The notes: a model not told the origin generated them from the sequence alone. A stretch of 59,082 bases of DNA from CAZDQL01 sp964507325 (GCA_964507325.1 CAZDQL010000033.1:1-59082); one strand, 5' to 3'; positions 45,501-52,650 are shown, numbered from the stretch's first letter. Program-made: numbers and translations.

Positions 45501-45948
45501 GCTCGAGCGCACCCAGGAGACGCTGGCGGGCTTCCTGCCGGAGACGCTCTGCGGCCTGGCGCTCGCGGGCGCGAACCGCGGCAAGAACGAGCTCGGTCGT
45601 GTGCCGGGGATCCTGACCGCGGAGGAGCTCGCCACCCTCGACCTCTCGAGCTGCGAGCTCGCAGTGCTGTCGGCCTGCGAGACCAACGTCGGCCACCGCC
45701 GTGCCGGCCAGGGGATCCAGTCCTTGCAGACCTCCCTACACGCCGCCGGCGTGCGCACCGCCATCACCAGCCTGTGGAAGGTCGACGACGCGGCGACGCG
45801 GCAGCTCTTCGAGCTCTTCTACACGAAGCTCTGGCAGGAGGGGCTCGGGCCGGCGGAGGCGCTGTGGCAGGCGAAGATGGCGCTGCGCGCCGAAGGCCAC
45901 CCGCTGCGCGACTGGGCTGGATGGGTACTGACGGGGCAGCCGGACTGA
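42505..45948 (+). CDS. Exported TPR-CHAT (caspase-like) protease
   Basis: This 1147-residue protein has a signal peptide (IGTLLLVVCGISLGPAMP). A beta-sandwich-like prepeptidase segment (about 45-145) follows. Eight 42-residue kinesin-light-chain-type TPRs occupy 235-570. The C-terminal CHAT domain has the catalytic dyad His971 (HVATHGW) and Cys1058 (VLSACET). It ends with GVRTAITSLWKVDD and AEALWQAKMALR, CHAT family motifs. CHAT domains are clan CD cysteine peptidases or pseudo-peptidases that often act with TPR sensors; known relatives include HetF and type III-E Csx29. The dyad appears intact. No co-encoded substrate (for example gasdermin) or nuclease was seen. The signal peptide argues for a periplasmic site. 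Codon use looks somewhat less G/C-biased than its neighbours. Confidence 0.85.
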   Translation: MKRRPIGTLLLVVCGISLGPAMPIVGSQNARESQDADDFWTIDPDDPLHRSVELEVDPEGIWIDYVSGLDGYLSVWAASEEVDPALEIEVEGREEALANEDSGGGTTASLIFAVVQEGSVAIQVSCKGEAAGKVELHVIGAPETEATRQGTRVARAELEAIDALKGEGKLEEARGRVRELLSSLESRPGGELSPKVGEAFWSLGFDAYELQLLHEADSSWGAARRCRERLLPPDHLDLLAAKQNLALIRRNLGDLAGARELQEEVLAAYERLPSPNHQHVLVAKLNLAVTRRKLGALTGAHELLEEVLGAGESLLPPEHTILLKAKQNLALTRMQLGDLAGALDLQEEVLAARERLLPPDQLDLLAAKQNLAATRWELGDLAGAHELFEDDFAAYERLLPPHHPQLIRAKQKLAGTRMPLGDLAGAHKLSKEVLAGFERLLPPNHPDLLRAKESLALTRVELGDLKGAHELSEEVLAARERLLPADHPDLLTAKQNLAVTRKRLGDFAGAHELSEEILAARERLLPADHPRLLAARQNLAVTYGGLGDLKGLRAASVSLLESQRAVASGLACQAPRLARSGALLELHRLEWVRFWVRFCEQEERAGLELLMAESLEALRDASVASPEVMRAARRVPGLRPTLDEIEKVRREAAGTAHGPTPSEDGVSEEDVEAWRKDLFALGERRDVLEAEVRRQLDELGVRSKPPTMEEVASSLQPGEALVSYWRYVRYEQDPETWAPSSTSSLLAFVTNPNAAARIVELGPAAELEELALRWREGIGKPIRRRSRGVAPGESQAVVDARRAGERLRERVLDPVLESLAGVRELYIVLDDLLFLVRLDALPIGEDVLGGRLKLHFMTTVRPLVDEPSQPEGEPRFLALGNVDYEAAVEDARVDCLLTVARPPRRIGGEGDGTRGGSYSGLSATGPEIEATGESFERAFELEPELLSGADATKASLFELAPGVRYLHVATHGWFVPEDEAVSMHDSAERESERGSFGMSLERTQETLAGFLPETLCGLALAGANRGKNELGRVPGILTAEELATLDLSSCELAVLSACETNVGHRRAGQGIQSLQTSLHAAGVRTAITSLWKVDDAATRQLFELFYTKLWQEGLGPAEALWQAKMALRAEGHPLRDWAGWVLTGQPD
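43207..44214 (+). repeat. Eight tandem 126-bp TPR-coding repeats
   Basis: Eight consecutive 42-codon units share the pattern HPDLL-AK-NLA-TR-LGDL-GAHEL-EEVLA-ERLLPP. The period is constant and adjacent units are near-identical in parts (units 6 and 7 especially), so unequal crossing-over and strain-to-strain copy variation are likely. Confidence 0.9.
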
Positions 45949-45999
45949 ATCTCGACAGCGAGATCCCGCGACAGGGGTGAAATGCGCGGAATATCGCGT

Positions 46000-46082
46000 T
46001 TTCCAGCGGTGGTATATCGCGCTAGTCTTGGCGGGCAGTGGGGGCCTTCGTCCTAAATCCCCTCTCAGAAGGAGTTTAGGAC
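46000..46082 (+). promoter_or_regulatory. Putative promoter and long-spaced palindrome upstream of the peroxiredoxin
   Basis: TTTCCA (46000-46005), a 17-base spacer and TAGTCT (46023-46028) form a candidate promoter. ATATCGCG occurs twice (45991, 46014), 23 bases apart. GTCCTAAA (46050-46057) pairs perfectly with TTTAGGAC (46075-46082) across 17 bases. The A+T content is high for this genome. An oxidative-stress regulator site is plausible because the genes controlled are peroxiredoxin and SOD. It matches neither an OxyR nor a PerR consensus that I know. Confidence 0.4.
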
Positions 46083-46203
46083 TTGGTGGTGCGCACGGCA
46101 CGCCCCTTGCTCAAAGGGAGGCATGGCGTGGGGCACCCGCGCCACCCCCGTCGGGCCCCTCGGCCCTCCAGACCACCGCCAACGACGCAACGACCCAGAC
46201 CCC

Positions 46204-46797
46204 ATGTCGCACCTCATCGGCAAGCCCGCCCCCGCCTTCACCGCCCCCGCCGCGATGCCCGACCAGACGGTCCAGGAGGACTTCGGGCTCGACTTCGCCC
46301 AGGACAAGTACCTGGTCCTCTTCTTCTACCCCCTCGACTTCACCTTCGTCTGCCCGACCGAGATCCTGGCCTTCGACCGCAAGCTCGAGGAGTTCAAGGA
46401 GCTGGGAGCCGAGGTGGTCGGCGTCTCCATCGACAGCCACTTCACCCACATGGCCTGGAAGCGCACTCCTGTCAGCGAGGGGGGCATCGGCGAGGTGCGC
46501 TACCCGCTGGTGGCCGACCTCACCAAGGAGATCTCCCGCGCCTACGGGGTGCTCTCCGACGCGGGCATCGCCTACCGGGGTACCTTCCTGATCGACCGCT
46601 CCGGCGTCGTGCGCCACGCGGTGGTGAACGATCTGGGGCTCGGTCGCAACATCGACGAGGCCCTGCGCATGGTCAAGGCCCTGCGCCACCACGAAGCCCA
46701 CGGCGAAGTCTGCCCGGCGGGCTGGACCGAGGGTGAAGAGGCGATGCAGCCCACCCCCGAGGGAGTGGCGAGCTACCTCTCGGCCCACGCCAAGTAA
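46204..46797 (+). CDS. Typical 2-Cys peroxiredoxin (AhpC/Prx1-like)
   Basis: This 197-residue thiol peroxidase reduces hydrogen peroxide and organic peroxides. The peroxidatic Cys50 sits in FTFVCPTEI and the resolving Cys170 in EVCPAGW, so a typical two-Cys dimeric mechanism is expected. FYPLDF and GTFLIDRSG are family motifs. The start is assigned at MSHLIGKPAP; an ATG 27 codons upstream gives an unconserved tail. Both active-site codons are Cys, not Sec, despite selB elsewhere. The SOD gene follows 60 bases later, forming a superoxide-to-peroxide-to-water pair. Confidence 0.94.
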   Translation: MSHLIGKPAPAFTAPAAMPDQTVQEDFGLDFAQDKYLVLFFYPLDFTFVCPTEILAFDRKLEEFKELGAEVVGVSIDSHFTHMAWKRTPVSEGGIGEVRYPLVADLTKEISRAYGVLSDAGIAYRGTFLIDRSGVVRHAVVNDLGLGRNIDEALRMVKALRHHEAHGEVCPAGWTEGEEAMQPTPEGVASYLSAHAK

Positions 46798-46857
46798 GCT
46801 GACGCCCGCGCCGACCGCGAACCAGACCACGCACAGAACGAGACAAGGAGAACCACG

Positions 46858-47454
46858 ATGCCCTTCGAACTGCCCCCCCTTCCCTGGCCGGACGACGCCC
46901 TCGACCCGAGCATGACGGCCAAGACGCTGAGCTTCCACCACGGCAAACACTTCGCCACCTACATCGCCAAGCTCAACGACGCCATTGAAGGCACCCCCCT
47001 GGCCGAGAAGACCCTGGACGAGATCGTGTGCGAGACCGCCGGCGATCCCGCCAAGAAGGGGGTCTTCAACAACGCCGCCCAGGTGTGGAACCACGCCTTC
47101 TTCTGGAACAGCATGAAGCCCGGTGGGGGCGGCAAGCCGGAAGGGAAGCTCCTCGAGCGCATCGAGGCCAGCTTCGGCAGCTTCGACGCCTTCCGCGAGC
47201 AGTTCGCCAACACGGCGGCGACCCACTTCGGCAGCGGCTGGATCTGGCTGGTGGCGAACGGCGACGCCCTGGAGATCGTCACGACCTCCAACGCCGAGAC
47301 CCCGCTGACCAGCGGCAAGACCCCGCTCCTGACCCTGGACGTCTGGGAGCACGCCTACTACCTCGACTACCAGAACCGTCGTCCCGACTTCATCGCCTCC
47401 TTCCTCGACGGGCTCGCCAACTGGGACTTCGCGGCGGCCAACCTGGCCGGCTGA
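46858..47454 (+). CDS. sodB: Superoxide dismutase, Fe/Mn type (iron-type motifs)
   Basis: This dismutes superoxide to oxygen and hydrogen peroxide. It has 198 residues, the standard length. Metal ligands are His27 (FHHGKH), His79 (WNHAFFW), Asp161 and His165 (LDVWEHAYY). NNAAQVWNHAFFW and HFGSGWIWL resemble the iron group more than the manganese group, but cambialistic use is possible. AAGGAG at 46844-46849 precedes the ATG. It follows the peroxiredoxin gene, which removes its product. A strong hairpin terminates the unit. Confidence 0.95.
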   Translation: MPFELPPLPWPDDALDPSMTAKTLSFHHGKHFATYIAKLNDAIEGTPLAEKTLDEIVCETAGDPAKKGVFNNAAQVWNHAFFWNSMKPGGGGKPEGKLLERIEASFGSFDAFREQFANTAATHFGSGWIWLVANGDALEIVTTSNAETPLTSGKTPLLTLDVWEHAYYLDYQNRRPDFIASFLDGLANWDFAAANLAG

Positions 47455-47482
47455 GTCCCGGAACAGACGGGAGAGAAACGAG

Positions 47483-47520
47483 CCGAGCCGAAGAGGTGTG
47501 TGAGCACCTCTTCGGTTCGG
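47483..47520 (+). terminator. Strong hairpin after sodB
   Basis: CCGAAGAGGTG (47488-47498) pairs perfectly with CACCTCTTCGG (47505-47515). The stem extends outward to 47483-47520 for 16 pairs in all with one G-T and a 6-base loop. It lies 28 bases after the sodB stop and 19 bases before the next start. No T-tract follows, but the stem is the longest simple one seen. Confidence 0.75.
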
Positions 47521-47539
47521 TATCGTCGTCTCTGGCGAC

Positions 47540-48727
47540 ATGGATCCCCCCCGCCAGACCCCCACCCGCCACGCCGAGGCGTGCGCCACCGCGGGCCGCC
47601 GCGTGACCCTGCTCGGGGCCGTGGTCGACCTCGGCCTGGCCCTCCTGAAGGCCTTCGTGGGGCTCGTCTCCGGCTCCGCCGCGCTGCTCGCGGACGCCGC
47701 CCACAGCCTCTCCGACCTGGCGAGTGACGTGGTCACCCTCGTCACCCTGCGCGCGGCCGCCCGCCCGGCCGACGAGGACCATCCCTACGGGCACGGCCGC
47801 TACGAGACCGTGGGGACCGTCGTCCTGGCCCTGCTCCTGGCGGGCACCGCGGTGGGGATCGCGGTGGACGCGTGGGGGAGGCTCGACGACGCGGTAGAGC
47901 CCGGTTCCCTGGCGCTGTGGGCCGCGGCGGTGAGCGTCGTCGTGAAGGAGCTGCTCTTCCACGTCTCGGTGCGCGTCGGCCGGCGCTGCGCCAGCGCGCT
48001 CCTGGTGGCCAACGCCTGGCACCACCGCACCGACGCCCTCTCGTCGGTGGCCGCCTTCGGAGGGATCGCCGCCGCCCGCCTCGGGTTCCCGGTCCTCGAT
48101 CCGATCGCCGCCATCGTGGTTGCGGCCCTGATCGGGCACGTGGCCCTGCGGCTCTTCAGGGACGCCGGTCGCGAGGTGACCGAGAGCGCCCTCTCCGGTG
48201 ACGTCATGCAGCGGCTCGAGACGGGCATCCGGGCCTTGCCGGGGGTCGTCGCGCTACACGAGCTGCGCGCGCGCCGCATGGGCCGCAACGTGCTGGTCGA
48301 CCTGCACGTCGAGGTGAAGGGCTCCACCACCGTCTCCGACGGCCACCAGGTGGCGGAGCGGGTGCGCAAGTTCGTCTTCGACGCCTACGAGCCCGTCTCC
48401 GAGGTCCTGGTTCACATCGACCCCGAGCCGGACGAGCACCTCGCCGCCGGCCAGTACCTGGCCCCGCCCCGCGCGGAGATCGAGGCGCTGGTGCGCGAGG
48501 TCGCTGCAGAGCTCCCGGCGGTGCGCGCGGTGACCCACGTCCAGCCCCACTTCCTGGGGAGACGGACCTCGGTGCACGTGGGGATCGCCCTGGACGACGG
48601 CCTGCGCGTGCGCGAGGCGAGCGGCGTGGCGCGCGACCTGCGTCGGCGTCTCGAAGCGCTGGAGGAGATCGAGCACGCGGACATCCACCTCGAGCTCGAC
48701 GATCGCGCTCACGAGGAGCGGCCCTAG
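47540..48727 (+). CDS. Cation diffusion facilitator with two tandem C-terminal domains
   Basis: This 395-residue CDF antiporter should expel divalent metals (Zn, Fe, Mn or Co) from the cytoplasm. The membrane domain has about six helices with metal-site motifs LLADAAHSLSDLASD and WHHRTDALSS, and the cytoplasmic loop HPYGHGRYE. The first dimerisation domain (about 215-290) runs from LPGVVALHELRARRMG to VLVHIDPEPDEH. A second domain-like copy (about 305-385) runs from LVREVAAELPAVRAV to HADIHLEL. Most CDFs have one, so this is a two-domain variant. It lies between SOD and an Fe-S regulator pair, so iron or manganese export would fit, but the substrate is not proven. Confidence 0.9.
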   Translation: MDPPRQTPTRHAEACATAGRRVTLLGAVVDLGLALLKAFVGLVSGSAALLADAAHSLSDLASDVVTLVTLRAAARPADEDHPYGHGRYETVGTVVLALLLAGTAVGIAVDAWGRLDDAVEPGSLALWAAAVSVVVKELLFHVSVRVGRRCASALLVANAWHHRTDALSSVAAFGGIAAARLGFPVLDPIAAIVVAALIGHVALRLFRDAGREVTESALSGDVMQRLETGIRALPGVVALHELRARRMGRNVLVDLHVEVKGSTTVSDGHQVAERVRKFVFDAYEPVSEVLVHIDPEPDEHLAAGQYLAPPRAEIEALVREVAAELPAVRAVTHVQPHFLGRRTSVHVGIALDDGLRVREASGVARDLRRRLEALEEIEHADIHLELDDRAHEERP

Positions 48728-48759
48728 GATCTAGTTCCCGGTTTCGGTACTGCCGCCGC

Positions 48760-49086
48760 TCAGCCCCAGATCTCGGGCGCGATCCTGAGGCGCTCCACCG
48801 GCTCCCCTCCGAGCAGGTGTTTCTCGATGATCGCCTCGACGTCCCCCGGGGTCACGGCGGCGTAGAGGACCCCCTCCGGGTAGACGAGGACGTTGGCTCC
48901 CGACTCGCAGGGACCCAAGCATCCGGTCGAGGTCAGACCGAAGCGACCGAAGAGGGTGCGATCTTCGTACTCCCGCGCGAACTTCTGCAGCACCTCCTGG
49001 CCTCCCCGACCCGTGCAACTGCCCTTGGGGTGCGTGGGGGGGCGGGACTGGACGCAGACGAAGACGTGTCTCTCGGGCTTGGGCAT
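48760..49086 (-). CDS. Thioredoxin-like [2Fe-2S] ferredoxin
   Basis: This 108-residue protein has four cysteines, Cys11, Cys24 (KGSCTGRGG), Cys56 and Cys60 (GCLGPCESG). They are placed as in thioredoxin-fold 2Fe-2S ferredoxins and NuoE-like subunits. VLVYPEGVLYAAVTPGD is the usual C-terminal strand pair. It would carry one electron in the cytoplasm; the partner enzyme is unknown. It lies directly downstream (23 bases) of the Rrf2 regulator gene on the same strand, so co-regulation by an Fe-S sensing protein is likely. Confidence 0.88.
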   Translation of the reverse strand: MPKPERHVFVCVQSRPPTHPKGSCTGRGGQEVLQKFAREYEDRTLFGRFGLTSTGCLGPCESGANVLVYPEGVLYAAVTPGDVEAIIEKHLLGGEPVERLRIAPEIWG

Positions 49087-49109
49087 GGTGACGGCGAACG
49101 GGACAGGGG

Positions 49110-49565
49110 TTAGGAGGCCGCGTCAGCCTCTCGCTGCCGACCGTTCTCCCCATTCTCGGTGGGCGAGATCAGATCGAGCAGGGTGAGCTCCTCCAATAGC
49201 CGGCTCAGGCGCGAATGCAAGGCGAGCAAGGGGGCCTGCACTCGACACGGACCCTGGACGCGGCAGCTCTCCGACGGCCCCTCCGCACACTCGACCAGGT
49301 AGAGGGGCCCCTCGAGCGCGCTCACCACCGCGGCGAGGGTGATCTCGGCCGGGGGGCGCGCCAGGGAGTAGCCCCCGGCCGCGCCGCGGCGGGACAGCAG
49401 GATCCCCCCGTGGGCCAGGCGCTTGAGGATCTTGCTCACCATGGGGACCGGCAGGCCGGTCTCGGAGGCGAGGTGCCGGGTGCTCTGGATCCCGTTCCCC
49501 GGCGCGTCGGAGCAGTGGGTCAGGATCAGGATCCCGTAGTCGACCTGCTTGGAGATGCGCAACAT
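49110..49565 (-). CDS. Rrf2-family regulator with Fe-S-ligating cysteines (SUF/IscR-like)
   Basis: This 151-residue dimeric winged-helix regulator begins MLRISKQVDYGILILTH, the opening of the SUF-system regulator subgroup (TIGR02944-like). The recognition helix lies in MVSKILKRLAHGGILLSRRG. Three cysteines C93, C101 and C107 (ECAEGPSESCRVQGPC) match the cluster-binding triplet of the IscR/SufR group. It probably senses Fe-S status or oxidative stress and controls iron-sulfur genes. No suf or isc genes are in the window, so its target could be the ferredoxin or distant operons. Confidence 0.88.
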   Translation of the reverse strand: MLRISKQVDYGILILTHCSDAPGNGIQSTRHLASETGLPVPMVSKILKRLAHGGILLSRRGAAGGYSLARPPAEITLAAVVSALEGPLYLVECAEGPSESCRVQGPCRVQAPLLALHSRLSRLLEELTLLDLISPTENGENGRQREADAAS

Positions 49566-49956
49566 GGGATTGGGTGGGGGAGGTTGGAGGGCCGGCTCGC
49601 GGTTCCCGGCACCCGAGTCCCGAGTGCTCGTAGGGGCGCAGGGCCGGAACGGGGAAGGAGGTCAGCCGGCCCTCCACCCTTTGGTCTAGGGTCTCGAACC
49701 CTTCCGTCAAGGGTAGGCTGCCCTTCGAGGGGTCCAAGGGGTGCGGAGCCCGATGTGTCCGAGGGGCTGTAAGTCATTGCAGACCAAGTAGTTGAGCTCG
49801 TCGTCGTCAACGCCCCGGGACCTGTGTAAATCGTACGATAATGGTCCGAATTCTGCTCCCTGGCCTTCTGACACTAGGATCCGACGAAAGCCGTGAAGGG
49901 ACCCTGCGATCCAACGCACGATACCGATGTCCCTCGACCACGACAAAGACCGAACG
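49566..49956. other. Divergent noncoding region between Rrf2 gene and exported protein gene
   Basis: These 391 bases contain no supported gene. They hold an inverted repeat ACCCTT (49698-49703)/AAGGGT (49709-49714) with loop CCGTC. They also hold a 10-bp palindrome ATCGTACGAT (49830-49839) next to GATAAT, a -10-like stretch. These are candidate operators for the divergent genes; none matches a consensus I know for IscR. Confidence 0.45.
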
Positions 49957-50973
49957 ATGCTCTCCACCCGACTCTCTCGCGCCCTCCTGCCCCTCTCCCT
50001 CGTCGCCCTGCCCGGTGGGGAGGACCTCACCTTCGGACCGCCGGAAGGCACCACCCTCGTCAAGTCCTTCGAGACCGAGGTGGAGCTCACCGGGGGGGAG
50101 ATGGAGGTGATCATGGGGGACCAGGAGGTCCCCCCCGAGTTCCTGCCCGAGCTGGAGGTGACGATGGCTGAAAGCAGGGACCTCGTCTTCACCGATCACT
50201 ACGCGGAGGTCTCCTCGGGGCGCGTGGCCCTGCTCAGGCGCAGCTTCGATCGGATCGAGGAGCAGCACCAGAGCTCCCAGTCCCTCTCCGGCCAGGGCAT
50301 GGACGACGCCGCGGAACTCGCCACCACCGGCTCCAGCCGCCTCGAGGACGAGACGGTGCTCTTCCGTTGGGACGGGGACGAGGAGCAGTACACGGCCCAG
50401 TACCCCGACGAGGATGGGGACCCCGCCCTGCTCGAAGGACTGGAGTTCGCGGCGGATTTCGTCGCTCTCCTGCCCGAGGACGAGGTCGAGGCGGGTGACT
50501 CCTGGCGCGTGGACGGCGAGGTCTTCGCCTGCTTGGTCACGCCCGGCGGGGACCTCTCCGTCGAGTACGAGGGGGACGACGAGGAGTCCTTGAACGAGGG
50601 CGAGCGGGAGGTCACCTACGAGGGCTCCCTGGAGCTCACCCTGAAGGGGATCTTCGAGGAGGACGGACGCCGCATCGCCAGCGTCGAGATCGAAGGGGAG
50701 GTGATCGAGACGCAGGTCCAACGCACCGACCTGGCGAACGTGCCCGTCGCCGATGGGACCGCCGTCCAGACGGTGACCCTGGAGCACGCCCTCGAGGGGG
50801 AGCTCGAATGGGACCTGGAGGCCGGCCACCTGCTCTCCCTCCAGCTGGAATCCTCGATCGACGCCACCCTCGAGGTGGTGCGGGACGCCGACCAGCCGGG
50901 ACAGCACTTCGAGTTCTGCGTGTACATGGTCGGAGAGGGGCGCTACGCCGCGGAGTTCGAGTCGGAGCGCTGA
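49957..50973 (+). CDS. Exported protein of unknown function
   Basis: Starting at the ATG preceding LSTRLSRALLPLSL it has 338 residues with a signal-like N-terminus. A further in-frame ATG 10 codons upstream (49927) gives a charged extension that spoils the signal peptide. The mature part is acidic and beta-rich with repeated strands. Features include ETEVELTGGEMEVIMGDQEV, VEAGDSWRVDGEVFACLVTP and a GLEFAADFVALLPEDEV segment. I do not recognise the family. Similar layout is seen in proteins that average a measured or bound property over paired halves, but this is weak. The adjacent downstream gene encodes a membrane glycosyltransferase 19 bases away and may be co-transcribed. Confidence 0.65.
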   Translation: MLSTRLSRALLPLSLVALPGGEDLTFGPPEGTTLVKSFETEVELTGGEMEVIMGDQEVPPEFLPELEVTMAESRDLVFTDHYAEVSSGRVALLRRSFDRIEEQHQSSQSLSGQGMDDAAELATTGSSRLEDETVLFRWDGDEEQYTAQYPDEDGDPALLEGLEFAADFVALLPEDEVEAGDSWRVDGEVFACLVTPGGDLSVEYEGDDEESLNEGEREVTYEGSLELTLKGIFEEDGRRIASVEIEGEVIETQVQRTDLANVPVADGTAVQTVTLEHALEGELEWDLEAGHLLSLQLESSIDATLEVVRDADQPGQHFEFCVYMVGEGRYAAEFESER

Positions 50974-50992
50974 TCACGCTACCCTGCGCGGC

Positions 50993-52438
50993 ATGGAGCG
51001 CTGGCTCCCCCGCCTCCTCGCCGTCGTAGCCCTGGCCGCCATCGCGGTCTGGGTCGTCCTGGCCCTGCTGCGCATCGGGCACCCCTTCGAGCTGGAGTGG
51101 CAGGAGGGGGGGATGCTGGCCCACGTGGCTCGCCTGCGCGACGGCGCCCCCCTCTACGCCGCGCCCAGCGTCGAGTTCACCGCCTTCCCCTACCCGCCGC
51201 TCTTCGTCTGGCTGGCCACCCTGCTCTCGACCGCGGTGGGGGAGTCCTTCCTCCCGCTGCGACTGGTTTCGCTCCTGGCGAGCGCAGCGCTGCTCGGCCT
51301 GCTCTACCGCTACGCCTGGCGCGCGACCGGCCGCCCCCTGGCGGGGCTCGTGGCCGCCGGCCTCTTCGCCGCCGCGCAACGCTTCGCGGGTTCCTGGCTC
51401 GACGTGGGTCGGGTCGACGCCCTGGGCCTGGCCTTGGTGCTCGCCTGCCTGCACGTGGCGCGTTTCCGCCCCGGCCGGCGCGGCGCCGCGACCGCGGGGG
51501 TGCTCGGCGGCCTGGCCCTGCTCGCCAAGCAGACCGGTCTCCCGGTGCTGCTCCTGTTGCTCATCCCGCTGGCACGCCGCTGTCGCGGAGAGGCGCTGAT
51601 CTTCGGCGCGACGCTCCTCTTCGTCGCCGGCGGCACCTGCGCCGGGTTGCACTTCGCCTCGCAGGGGTGGTCGAGCTGGTACCTCTTCGAGCTCCTGGGG
51701 GGCCACCCCTGGTACGCACCGGGGATCAGCGGGTTCTGGGTCGAGGATCTGATCTGGCTCGCGCCGGCGCTCTTCGTGGGAATCACTGCTCCGCGCGCGG
51801 GACCGGAGCGCGCGGACCGGACCTTTCTCTGGATCCCCGCCCTCGGTCTGATCGTCGCCGCCTGGCTCGGACGCTCCCACCCGGGGGGCTACGACAACAC
51901 CCTGCTGCCCGCCGTGCTCGCCGCCGCGCTCTTCGGGGGGATCGGAGTGGGGCGAGTCGTCGAGCGCTACGGCGCGAACACGCGGGCGGTGCTGCTCCTG
52001 GTAACGGTGCAGTTCGTGCTCTTCGCGATCGGTCACCCCCCGGTGGGGCAGTTGCCGAGCGCGGCCGACCGCCGCGCCGGCGAGGCGATCGTCCAGCGCC
52101 TGGCGGAGATCGACGGTCCCGTCTTCGCGCCGCACCAGGACTACCTCGCCCGACGCGCCGGCAAGGGCGCCAGCATGCACGCCCAGGCTTGGGTGGACGT
52201 GCTCACGTCGGAGGGGCAGGAGGAGCACGCCGCCCGGCTCGTCGCCGAGCTCGAGGAGCGGCTGGCGCGTCGCGCCTACGGCGCCGTCCTCCTGGCGCAG
52301 CCGTGGGACGACCTGGGGGCGTTGCGCTCCCACTACCGGCTGGCGGAGCGGCTCCTGCCGGTGGACGAGCCGCAGCTCCTGCGGCCGGTCACGGGGGCGC
52401 CCAAGCGTCCGGAGCTGCTCTACCTGCCCCGGGATTGA
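50993..52438 (+). CDS. Polytopic GT39-like membrane glycosyltransferase
   Basis: This 481-residue protein has about ten hydrophobic helices. After helix 1 an acidic motif (FELEWQEGGMLAHVARL) and FPYPPLFVWLATLL recall the catalytic first periplasmic loop of PMT/ArnT GT-C enzymes, where a conserved Asp/Glu pair binds the metal and sugar acceptor. It lacks the TPR tail of the other GT39-like protein here (7544). The final ~100 residues are soluble (APHQDYLARRAGKG). Donor and acceptor are unknown. It is convergent with gatB across a long inverted repeat. Confidence 0.7.
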   Translation: MERWLPRLLAVVALAAIAVWVVLALLRIGHPFELEWQEGGMLAHVARLRDGAPLYAAPSVEFTAFPYPPLFVWLATLLSTAVGESFLPLRLVSLLASAALLGLLYRYAWRATGRPLAGLVAAGLFAAAQRFAGSWLDVGRVDALGLALVLACLHVARFRPGRRGAATAGVLGGLALLAKQTGLPVLLLLLIPLARRCRGEALIFGATLLFVAGGTCAGLHFASQGWSSWYLFELLGGHPWYAPGISGFWVEDLIWLAPALFVGITAPRAGPERADRTFLWIPALGLIVAAWLGRSHPGGYDNTLLPAVLAAALFGGIGVGRVVERYGANTRAVLLLVTVQFVLFAIGHPPVGQLPSAADRRAGEAIVQRLAEIDGPVFAPHQDYLARRAGKGASMHAQAWVDVLTSEGQEEHAARLVAELEERLARRAYGAVLLAQPWDDLGALRSHYRLAERLLPVDEPQLLRPVTGAPKRPELLYLPRD

Positions 52439-52451
52439 CCTCGCGGCCTGG

Positions 52452-52650
52452 CTGGACTGCCCCCCTTCAGTGTGCATCCGGCAACCTGGTGCCAGCCTCT
52501 CGACGGCCGGCGCCTCTCCGAGGCCGGTTGCCCGACTGCCAGCGGGTGGCAGGTGGGCCTGCGCAGAGTGAGGAACGTCCCAAGTCCTTGGTGGTAGAGG
52601 GTTTGCGGCGGGAGGTCCCCCGAGATGCACATCGAAGGGGGGCAGTTCAG
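52452..52650. repeat. 199-bp inverted-repeat element with structured interior
   Basis: Arms 52452-52478 and 52624-52650 are 27 bases each and complementary at 24 positions. The 145-base interior contains further stems, for example GGCAACC/GGTTGCC, GCCTC/GAGGC, CTGCCA/TGGCAG and CCAAG/CTTGG. The right arm contains the gatB stop codon. It could be a bidirectional terminator, a decayed miniature transposable element or a structured RNA of 6S-like size. None is proven. Confidence 0.6.

Noticed and set aside
42505..45948. CHAT gene as part of a known gasdermin or type III-E CRISPR system
   Set aside because: No gasdermin-like gene, Cas protein or CRISPR array lies in the flanking genes (guaBA, peroxiredoxin-SOD), and a signal peptide is present.
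46204..46797. Peroxiredoxin as a possible selenoprotein
   Set aside because: The peroxidatic residue is Cys encoded by TGC in VCPTE, with no in-frame TGA at the active site.
52452..52650. RNase P RNA, SRP RNA or tmRNA
   Set aside because: The conserved cores of these RNAs (for example the GAGGAAAGTCCGG-like segment and the SRP apical loop) were not found; GAGGAACGTCC is only a superficial resemblance.
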